Shown: positions 49,061 to 56,308 of the stretch, in pieces
How positions within the stretch are numbered: position 1 is the stretch's first letter
How the letters are laid out: every line of letters starts with the position of its first letter
DNA from: an uncultured bacterium
Lineage (GTDB): Bacteria > Bacillota > Clostridia > Lachnospirales > Lachnospiraceae
Assembly (NCBI GenBank): GCA_947647735.1
Contig: CANSLJ010000005.1
Span: 62,001-126,000, forward strand
DNA length: 64,000 nucleotides
Direction of reading: 5' to 3'
The notes under the pieces: model-generated
What the model was told of the DNA's origin: nothing
The model's database searches: none
What the model saw: the letters and a program-made list of their open reading frames with translations, nothing else
Translations under genes and position numbers: made by a program

Positions 49061-50881
49061 ATGAAAAAGAAACTGTTAAGTTTGCTTTGCGGTGTGACCA
49101 TGCTGGCAGCGGCCCTGACCGGCTGCGGTTCTGCGGAAGCACCGGCGGCAGCAGAAGGGGAAGCGGCGGCTTCCGCAGACGGAGCAAAGATCGCTCTGAT
49201 CACCATGGACTCCATCGACCAGCACTGGATCAGCCTGAATGAGGGCGCCCAGAAAGCGGCGGGAGAGCTCGGCGTAGAAGTGACATTCATGTCACCTAAT
49301 ACAAAGGACGACGCACAGCAGATCGAGTGTGTGAACAATGCGGTGGCAGGCGGCTATGCAGCTATCATCGTGGCAGCAAACGGCCCCGACGCGATCTCTT
49401 CCGCACTGAAGGAAGCGATCGACGCAGGCATCAAGGTTGTATATGTAGACTCCCCTGCAAACGTGGATGCGGAAGCTACCTTCTCCACAGATAACGTGGC
49501 GGCAGGCACGACAGCAGGCGAAGAGATGATCAAGGCTCTGGAAGCAAAAGGCATTACAAGCGGTGACATCGGTATTGTCAATGTCAATGCGGCAACCCAG
49601 TCCACAGTGGACAGAGAAAACGGTTTCAGAAAAGCATTTGAAGGCACAGGCTTCAACCTGCTTGAGACACAGTACGGCGAAGGTGATGCGGCAAAATCCC
49701 AGACCATCGCAGAGAACTATATCACCCAGAAGGTAGTAGGTATCTTCGGATGTAACGAAGGAAGCACAACAGGAACAGGCAATGCGATCAAGGCATCCGG
49801 CAGCTCCGACATCGTGGGCGTAGGTTTTGATAAGTCCGATGCGATCCAGGGACTGATCACAGACGGATATCTGCTCTGCACCATGGCTCAGAATCCGGAC
49901 GTGATGGGTTATGAGGGCGTGAAGGCGGCAGTTGCGGCGATCGGCGGCGAATCCCTCGGCGGCAAAGTGACAGATACGGGCGTTTCCGTTATTGATGCGG
50001 CGGCACTCGGCGGTGCGGCACCGGCGGCAGATGCCGGCGACGCGGTGAAGGCAAGCAAGGCATGGAAGATCGCTCTGATCACAATGGACTCCATCGACCA
50101 GCACTGGGTAACCTTAAATGAGGGCGCTCAGGCAAAGGCGGAAGAACTCGGCGTAGAAGTGACATTCATGTCACCTAACACAAAAGACGACGCACAGCAG
50201 ATCGAATGTGTAAACAATGCGGTGGCAGGCAACTACGAAGCGATCATCGTGGCGGCAAACGGCCCCGACGCGATCTCCTCCGCACTGAAAGAAGCGATCG
50301 ACGCAGGCATCAAAGTTGTATATGTTGACTCCCCTGCAAATGTGGATGCGGAAGCTACCTTCTCCACAGATAACGTGGCGGCAGGTACAACGGCAGGCGA
50401 GGAGATGATCAAGGCTCTGGAGGCGGCAGGCGTGACAAGCGGCGATATCGGTATTGTCAACGTAAACGCGGCAACCCAGTCCACAGTGGACAGAGAAAAC
50501 GGCTTCAGAAAAGCATTTGAAGGCACAGATTTCAATCTTCTTGAGACACAGTACGGCGAAGGCGATGCGGCGAAGTCTCAGACCATCGCGGAGAACTATA
50601 TTACGCAGAACGTAGTAGGTATCTTCGGATGTAACGAAGGTTCTACAACAGGAACAGGCAATGCGATCAAGGCATCCGGTAATTCCGGTATCGTGGGTGT
50701 AGGTTTCGATAAATCCGATGCGATCATGAATCTGATCGGTGACGGATATCTGCTCTGCACCATGGCTCAGAATCCTGATGTGATGGGTTCCATGGGCGTG
50801 GAAGCCTGCGTGAAGGCATTGGAGGGTGAGTCCCTCGGCGGCGTGGTGACAGATACAGGGGTTTCTGTACTTACAAAATAA
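49061..50881 (+). CDS. sugar-binding lipoprotein with two tandem, nearly identical binding domains
   Basis: 606-aa lipoprotein (lipobox LTGC, Cys22) of the periplasmic-binding-protein type I class (Peripla_BP_4). It contains two full domains in one chain. Domain 1 starts at KIALITMDSIDQHW (from about residue 43) and domain 2 at the same words (from about residue 336). The offset is 879 bases, 293 residues. A short Ala/Gly/Asp linker (LGGAAPAADAGDAVKASK) joins them. Shared blocks include MSPNTKDDAQQIECVNNAVAG, AANGPDAISSALKEAIDAG and NVNAATQSTVDRENGFRKAF. By eye roughly nine residues in ten match, so the duplication is recent or homogenised. Partner of MglA/MglC. Confidence 0.93.
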   Translation: MKKKLLSLLCGVTMLAAALTGCGSAEAPAAAEGEAAASADGAKIALITMDSIDQHWISLNEGAQKAAGELGVEVTFMSPNTKDDAQQIECVNNAVAGGYAAIIVAANGPDAISSALKEAIDAGIKVVYVDSPANVDAEATFSTDNVAAGTTAGEEMIKALEAKGITSGDIGIVNVNAATQSTVDRENGFRKAFEGTGFNLLETQYGEGDAAKSQTIAENYITQKVVGIFGCNEGSTTGTGNAIKASGSSDIVGVGFDKSDAIQGLITDGYLLCTMAQNPDVMGYEGVKAAVAAIGGESLGGKVTDTGVSVIDAAALGGAAPAADAGDAVKASKAWKIALITMDSIDQHWVTLNEGAQAKAEELGVEVTFMSPNTKDDAQQIECVNNAVAGNYEAIIVAANGPDAISSALKEAIDAGIKVVYVDSPANVDAEATFSTDNVAAGTTAGEEMIKALEAAGVTSGDIGIVNVNAATQSTVDRENGFRKAFEGTDFNLLETQYGEGDAAKSQTIAENYITQNVVGIFGCNEGSTTGTGNAIKASGNSGIVGVGFDKSDAIMNLIGDGYLLCTMAQNPDVMGSMGVEACVKALEGESLGGVVTDTGVSVLTK

Positions 50882-50901
50882 TAGAATATAGTGTATACTG
50901 T

Positions 50902-50938
50902 GAAGTAGCCGCAGGCGTAAAGCGTGTGCGGCTACTTC
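50902..50938 (+). terminator. hairpin after the binding-protein gene
   Basis: GAAGTAGCCGCA (50902-50913) pairs perfectly with TGCGGCTACTTC (50927-50938). No T run follows, so it may attenuate or stabilise the transcript and not fully stop it before the regulator genes. Confidence 0.7.
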
Positions 50939-50987
50939 GTGATTGCGGGTTTGCGTGATCGGGGTAAGAAAAGAAAGTGTGGATGGT

Positions 50988-52583
50988 ATGCTGAAAGTTG
51001 TGATTGCGGATGATGAGGAGAGGATATGCAGGCTGATCGAGGCGCTGGTGGACTGGCGCTCGCTCGGTATGGAAGTGGCGGCTGCTGCGCATAACGGCCT
51101 GGAGGCGCTGGAGTTTGCGGAGCGGTTTCGCCCGGATATTCTGATCACGGATATCAGGATGCCGGGGTGCAGCGGGCTGGAGCTGATCGAGAAGGTGAAA
51201 AAGAGCATGCCGGAGCTGGAGATCATCATTATCAGCGGCTATGCTCATTTTGAGTATGCGAAGAGCGCTATCCAGTTTGGAGTCGGGGAGTATCTGCTGA
51301 AACCGATCAATAAGGCGGAGCTGACGATGACGCTGGAGCGGCTTCGAACGAAGATCGAGGGAAGGCTCCGGGAGAAGGAAGACAGACAGCAGATGGAGCA
51401 AAAGAGCAGGCATGATGTACTGCGGCTCAGGGAGCTTTTGCTGGAACGCCTGCTGGAGCAGAAGACGGGAGAGCTCTCGATCGGGGTGCTGCAGGAGGAG
51501 TATTATCTGGAGATGAAGCCCGGCTGTTTTCAGGCGATCTGGCTGAAAGTTGACAGTCCGGAAAAGGAACTGGGGGACGAGGGCAAAAGTATTGTGATGG
51601 AACGCGCCGGAAGGCTTCTGGAGAGCAATCTTCGGCATAAATGTTTTGATATGGTCTGCAGGGAGCAGGGGCAGGGGAATTATGTCGGGGTCCTGAACTA
51701 TGCGGAGGAGAGGCAGGAGGAGATCCGGCGCATTTTGAAGGACTGCCTGAATCAGCTTGAGAGCGGGAAGAAGCTGTACGGGGATATCTTCTTTTCCATG
51801 GCGGTGGGCAGTGTCGTAAGAGAACCGTCGGAGATGGCGGGATCTTTACAGGAAGCTTCCCTGATCATCATGGAGCGTCTGGTAAAGGGGACCGGCAGGC
51901 TTCTCGACTATATGCCGGAGGGAGATTCGGCGCTGCATGAGAAGAGCCTGATGGAAAAATATCTGAGGGCTGTTACCCATGCCATTGAGATCATGAGTGA
52001 GGAGGAGGCCCAAAAGGCGCTGGAACAGATCAGGGCGGGCGTTTCTGAGGTGAAGGATGTGCGGGGCTATGAGATATATGAGCTTGTCAGCTCCTGCGGC
52101 GCTCTGTTTTTAAGCCAGGTGGAGTCGAAGGACCGGCGGGAAAAGCTGGAGTTTTTTTCGGGAAAGTGCAGACAGTGCGGCTCCCAGGAGGCTCTGTTCG
52201 GGGTGCTGCAGGAATTGCAGGAGGATTATATCCGGGAGCTTGTACAGCAGCACGAGGGAGACATGGTGCGGCCGATCCGTCAGGCGAAGCAGTATATCCA
52301 GAATCATTTCAGCGAGCCCATCACCCAGGAGGAGGTCAGCAGTATCGTAGGGCTTTCCAGTACCTATTTCAGCGCTCTTTTTAAAAAGGAGGAGGGCGAA
52401 GGGTTTGCGAAATATCTGACCGGCGTGCGGATGGAGCAGGCGAAGATCCTGCTGCGGGAGAGCAACGCGTCGGTTTCGGAGATCTGTAAAAAAGTCGGGT
52501 ATAATGATCTGAAACATTTTACCCATAATTTTGAGAAGGCGACGGGGCTGAAACCCGGTGCCTACCGGAAGCTGTACGGATAA
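50988..52583 (+). CDS. YesN-type response regulator with AraC DNA-binding domain
   Basis: 531-aa regulator. Residues 1-120 form a receiver domain: acidic pocket ADDE, phosphoryl acceptor Asp55 (ILITDIRMPG) and Lys105 (YLLKPINK). A helical middle part leads to an AraC-type double HTH at about 430-531 (AKQYIQNHFSEPITQEEVSSIVGLSSTYFSALFKKEEGEGFAKYLTGVRMEQAK ... EICKKVGYNDLKHFTHNFEKATGLKPGAYRK). Start placed at 50988 (MLKVVIADDE); the frame is open from 50943 and no strong ribosome binding site is present. With the next gene it forms a two-component pair for the sugar operon. Confidence 0.9.
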   Translation: MLKVVIADDEERICRLIEALVDWRSLGMEVAAAAHNGLEALEFAERFRPDILITDIRMPGCSGLELIEKVKKSMPELEIIIISGYAHFEYAKSAIQFGVGEYLLKPINKAELTMTLERLRTKIEGRLREKEDRQQMEQKSRHDVLRLRELLLERLLEQKTGELSIGVLQEEYYLEMKPGCFQAIWLKVDSPEKELGDEGKSIVMERAGRLLESNLRHKCFDMVCREQGQGNYVGVLNYAEERQEEIRRILKDCLNQLESGKKLYGDIFFSMAVGSVVREPSEMAGSLQEASLIIMERLVKGTGRLLDYMPEGDSALHEKSLMEKYLRAVTHAIEIMSEEEAQKALEQIRAGVSEVKDVRGYEIYELVSSCGALFLSQVESKDRREKLEFFSGKCRQCGSQEALFGVLQELQEDYIRELVQQHEGDMVRPIRQAKQYIQNHFSEPITQEEVSSIVGLSSTYFSALFKKEEGEGFAKYLTGVRMEQAKILLRESNASVSEICKKVGYNDLKHFTHNFEKATGLKPGAYRKLYG

Positions 52584-52689
52584 ATGTCATATCGGATGCC
52601 GTGTGAAGACAGGGCTGGCGTTCCTGATATACCGGAAACAAGGTAAACAAAGACGGACGGCACAGAGGATTGTGGAGTATAGTAATTAT

Positions 52690-53718
52690 ATGCGGAATGA
52701 TACCAAAAAAAAGAAACCGTGGATATACATATCGAACAGGGCTTTTGTCCTTGTATTTCTGATGCTGGCTTTCTTTGTCCTGCAGACTTTTATACAGTGT
52801 ATCCTGTTTTTCCGGGATGAGGCTCCCTTCTGGCAGGTTGTGGCCTTTCTGATCATGACGATGGGATTTACGACGGTGTTTCTGGTGTTCATCGTGCGCC
52901 CCTATCAGCGGAACCAGATGATGATGCAGAGGATCCTGGACGGTTATATCCTGCCGGACAGCAGCCTCTTTGAGAAGGCGCTCCTTACGCCCAGCATGGA
53001 GGCGGAGATCGAGCGTCTGGAGCAGGTATTAAAATCCCCGGAGATGATGGATCTGAATAAAAGGCAGGCGCAGTATCTGGCGCTGCAGAACCAGATCAAT
53101 CCCCATTTTCTGTACAATACGCTGGAGAGCATCCGGGGCGAGGCGCTGATCGCGGGGATGGACAATATCGCGGATATGACGGAGGCGCTGGCGAAGTTTT
53201 TCCGCTATACCATCACAAAGGTGGAAAATCTGGTGTCGGTGGAGGAGGAGCTGGATAACTGCGAGACCTACTTCCTGATCCAGAAGTATCGTTTCGGGAG
53301 CCGCCTGCAGCTTCATATCCTGTGCGAGGAGGAGAGTAAAGAGAGCATCATGAACTGCAGGATCCCGAAGCTGACGCTGCAGCCGATTCTGGAGAACAGT
53401 ATCATCCACGGGACGGAGTTAAAGATCGGGACAGGGAATCTGACGATCCAGTTTGAACAGACGGATAAGCGGCTGGTCATCCGCATTTCAGACGACGGGG
53501 TGGGGATGGACGAACAGACGCTGGCGAAGCTTAACAGACAGCTCGGCAGAGGGACGAAGGCGCTGACGGATAAGGAAGAGAAGAAGGGCGGCATCGCGCT
53601 TGTCAATGTAAACAACCGTATCCATCTGCTGTTCGGGGAGGAGTACGGGATGCATGTTTATTCGATAAAGGATAAGGGGACGGATGTGGAAGTGACGCTG
53701 CCCATCGTGACGATGTAG
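52690..53718 (+). CDS. YesM-type sensor histidine kinase
   Basis: 342-aa kinase with two N-terminal membrane helices (about residues 19-40 and 50-69) and almost no extracellular sensor: the loop between them is about ten residues. The His_kinase domain has the phosphorylated His139 in NQINPHFLYNTLESIRGE. The ATPase part has LQPILENSIIHG and ISDDGVGMDE. Start at 52690; the open frame upstream is not supported. Because no sensor domain exists, the signal probably comes from a membrane partner, perhaps the ABC system or the ATPase-like protein of the next gene. Confidence 0.9.
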   Translation: MRNDTKKKKPWIYISNRAFVLVFLMLAFFVLQTFIQCILFFRDEAPFWQVVAFLIMTMGFTTVFLVFIVRPYQRNQMMMQRILDGYILPDSSLFEKALLTPSMEAEIERLEQVLKSPEMMDLNKRQAQYLALQNQINPHFLYNTLESIRGEALIAGMDNIADMTEALAKFFRYTITKVENLVSVEEELDNCETYFLIQKYRFGSRLQLHILCEEESKESIMNCRIPKLTLQPILENSIIHGTELKIGTGNLTIQFEQTDKRLVIRISDDGVGMDEQTLAKLNRQLGRGTKALTDKEEKKGGIALVNVNNRIHLLFGEEYGMHVYSIKDKGTDVEVTLPIVTM

Positions 53719-53728
53719 AGGAGATATT

Positions 53729-55186
53729 ATGCGACAGGAGATCTTCCGTATGGAGCGGGTGACTTATACGGAGCAGGGGGTTAAAAAACTGGAGAATTTC
53801 AACCTGCAGGTTTATGCGGGCGAGATCATGGGGCTCATACCGGTGAACGCCCACGGAAAAAATGCGATCCTGACTTTGCTGCAGAACAATCTCCCCCTGT
53901 ATGACGGGTATATTTATTATGGAGGAGAACTCGTCAATTCCTGGCGGGGTGCCGTAAAGAAGAGCAATCGTGTGAGCGTGATCCAGGCGCAGAACCGTCT
54001 GGTGAACGGCATGACGGTGGCGGATAATATCTTTGTGCTCCGGCAGGGGTTTAAGCAGTATGTACTGCACACTTCCATCCTGAAAAAACAGCTTCAACCT
54101 TTTATGGACGATATCGGCATGGACATTTCCGCGGACATGAGAGTGGAGAAGCTATCGGCCTTTGAGCGGGTGGTGGTGGAACTGCTGCGGGCGGTCGTTG
54201 TGGGCTATCGGCTGATCGTGCTGGATGAGATCAGTATCTTTGTCAGCCATGACGAGATGGAAAAACTCTATGAGATCATGCGACGATATACAAAGCAGGG
54301 CTTTTCTTTTCTGTATATCAGCTCCCATTTTGAGGAGATCCTGCATATCTGTGACAGGACGGGTTTTCTGTGCAATGGCCGTCTGCAGAAGGTGGTGCAG
54401 GCGCAGGATATGAACCGGAGATATCTGCGGGAGTGTCTGGAAGGGTACGACAGGAATGTCTGGGGCTATCCGGAAAACCGGCATTTCCGTCAGGCCGGAA
54501 GAGAGATCTTTCTGGAGGGAGAGCTGGAAGGCAGGGGGAGAGTGCGGAAGTTTTCCTTCACCGTCCGGGAGGGGGAATGCCTCACGCTGCAGGCGGAGGA
54601 TGATCAGATCCTGCAGAACTGTATCCTGTTTCTGACCGGGGAGGAGAGCCGGATCAAGATGGACGGCAGGAAGATGCGGATCGGTATGGATAAGGAGATC
54701 GCCGTGGTTTCGGCGGAACCTACCACGACAATGGTCTTTCCGGAGATGAGTTACATGGACAATCTCTGTATGGGGCTGGCAAGGCGGATGCCGGATGTGT
54801 GGAGCGGCAGAAAGATAAGAGCCAGCATCCGGCGGGAGTACGCGCAGATCCTGGGGGAGGATACTTTTGAGAAGTCCATAGAGGAGTTGTCGGAGCGGCA
54901 GAAGTATCAGCTTATCTACACAAGGATCGCCCTGCAGAAGCCCAGGGCGGCGTTTCTGATCCAGCCCTTTATGGGGGCGGATATGCCCCACAGGCGGTTT
55001 ATCTGGGAGATGCTGGAGCAGCTTCTGGATAGGGGGATCGCGCTGGTGCTGCTGTCGGTGAATCCGCTGGATACATGGCTGGTGGCACAGCGGACGCTGA
55101 AGCTGGGGAAAAACGGGATCTTTGAGGAGAAGCAGGAGTTTGAGGAGCATCAGATGGTCTATTCGTTTATGAAAGATAAAAGATAA
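53729..55186 (+). CDS. degenerate double ABC ATPase, probable regulatory paralogue of MglA
   Basis: 485-aa protein of MglA/RbsA layout with broken active sites. In domain 1 the Walker A region reads PVNAHGKNA (residues 38-46): Gly at the first position is lost, and the usual Ser/Thr after Lys is Asn. The signature is LSAFERVVVELLRA and Walker B RLIVLDEIS. In domain 2 the P-loop is absent (LQAEDDQILQNCILFL) and the signature is LSERQKYQLIYTRI. It starts 10 bases after the histidine kinase gene. It may sense or regulate and not hydrolyse ATP; this is inference from the missing motifs. Confidence 0.75.
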   Translation: MRQEIFRMERVTYTEQGVKKLENFNLQVYAGEIMGLIPVNAHGKNAILTLLQNNLPLYDGYIYYGGELVNSWRGAVKKSNRVSVIQAQNRLVNGMTVADNIFVLRQGFKQYVLHTSILKKQLQPFMDDIGMDISADMRVEKLSAFERVVVELLRAVVVGYRLIVLDEISIFVSHDEMEKLYEIMRRYTKQGFSFLYISSHFEEILHICDRTGFLCNGRLQKVVQAQDMNRRYLRECLEGYDRNVWGYPENRHFRQAGREIFLEGELEGRGRVRKFSFTVREGECLTLQAEDDQILQNCILFLTGEESRIKMDGRKMRIGMDKEIAVVSAEPTTTMVFPEMSYMDNLCMGLARRMPDVWSGRKIRASIRREYAQILGEDTFEKSIEELSERQKYQLIYTRIALQKPRAAFLIQPFMGADMPHRRFIWEMLEQLLDRGIALVLLSVNPLDTWLVAQRTLKLGKNGIFEEKQEFEEHQMVYSFMKDKR

Positions 55187-55199
55187 GGAGGAAACGAAG

Positions 55200-56192
55200 A
55201 TGAATCGTTATGTAGGACATGAGAGTCAGTATTTTGGCGTGGAGGAGCACAGGCTGGTCGGCGGGAGGGGCGACGGGATGCGGCTTTTGCAGGTGCGGAA
55301 CGGGAGAGGGCTGGAGTTTACCGTTTCTGCGGATCGGGCGGCGGATATCTCGAGGCTCAGTTTCTGCGGGATGAACATGGGGTATTTTGCTTCCTGCGGG
55401 TACGTGGCGCCGGCTTATTACGATGACAGGGAGGATCTGTTCCTGAAATCGTTCACGGCGGGATTTCTGACCACCTGCGGGCTGACCAATGCGGGGAGCC
55501 CCTGCGAGGATGCGGGGGAGATACTGCCGCTTCACGGAAGTATCGGGAATACGCCGACGGAGCATATTTACTGGGAGTCCGATGAAGAGGAGATCCGGAT
55601 CCATGCGAAGGTGGTGGACGCAAGGCTGTTTTCCCATAAACTGGCGCTTTACCGGACGATCCGCTGCTCCCTCGCGGAGAATACATTTGCGATAGAGGAC
55701 AGGATCAAAAATGAGGGGGACGGCGCCTATCCGGTGGAGGTGCTCTACCATATGAACATGGGCTATCCGCTCTTATCGGAAAAGTCCCTTGTCCATATCG
55801 GTTCCGATCAGGTGGTGCCCAGAAATGAGCGGGCGGCAGAGGGCATCGAAGAGTGGGATAAGATGAGAGAGCCGGAAGCAGGGTTTGAAGAGCAGTGCTA
55901 TTATCACAGGTTCAGCGGTGAGGGAAAGGCTGGTGTTTTCCAGCCGGAGGAAGGCCTGGGGCTGATGATCTCCTTTGACAGTGAGAATCTGAATTATTTC
56001 ACCGAGTGGAAGATGATGGGCGTGCGGGACTATGTGCTGGGGCTGGAACCCGGAAACTGTCATCCTGACGGAAGAAAGAAGATGAGAGAGGACGGCACGC
56101 TGAAGATCCTTGCGCCGGGGGAGGAAGTATCTTACCGGTTCCGGGTGAGCATGGTGAAAGGGATGGATGCGTGGAGGGAAATGATTCAATAG
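55200..56192 (+). CDS. aldose 1-epimerase family protein (DUF4432)
   Basis: 330-aa galactose-mutarotase-like protein of the DUF4432 group: LEFTVSADRAADISRLSF at the start, GLTNAGSPCEDAG, LPLHGSIGNTPTEHI with a probable catalytic His, VLYHMNMGYPLL with a second His, and LGLEPGNCHPDGR with the Glu near the C-terminus. It probably interconverts anomers of the sugar that the ABC system brings in. GGAGG lies before the ATG. Last gene of the sugar operon, followed by a very strong terminator. Confidence 0.88.
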   Translation: MNRYVGHESQYFGVEEHRLVGGRGDGMRLLQVRNGRGLEFTVSADRAADISRLSFCGMNMGYFASCGYVAPAYYDDREDLFLKSFTAGFLTTCGLTNAGSPCEDAGEILPLHGSIGNTPTEHIYWESDEEEIRIHAKVVDARLFSHKLALYRTIRCSLAENTFAIEDRIKNEGDGAYPVEVLYHMNMGYPLLSEKSLVHIGSDQVVPRNERAAEGIEEWDKMREPEAGFEEQCYYHRFSGEGKAGVFQPEEGLGLMISFDSENLNYFTEWKMMGVRDYVLGLEPGNCHPDGRKKMREDGTLKILAPGEEVSYRFRVSMVKGMDAWREMIQ

Positions 56193-56259
56193 CGAGAGTG
56201 AGTGTAACAATAAGAAATGGTTTTGGAAAGATAAATAAGAGACATGTAGTTATGTCACA

Positions 56260-56308
56260 AAATTTAAATCGGCGGGGAAGTTTATCCCCGCCGATTTAAA
56301 TTTTTATT
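56260..56308. terminator. strong bidirectional terminator
   Basis: A perfect 19-bp stem (56260-56278 with 56285-56303) around a 6-base loop, with T runs on both outer sides. It lies between the converging DUF4432 gene and the penicillin-binding protein gene. Confidence 0.92.

Noticed and set aside
50879-50900. Separate promoter for the response regulator gene
   Set aside because: TATACT at about 50893-50898 looks like a -10 but no -35 at proper spacing is present, and a hairpin follows directly.
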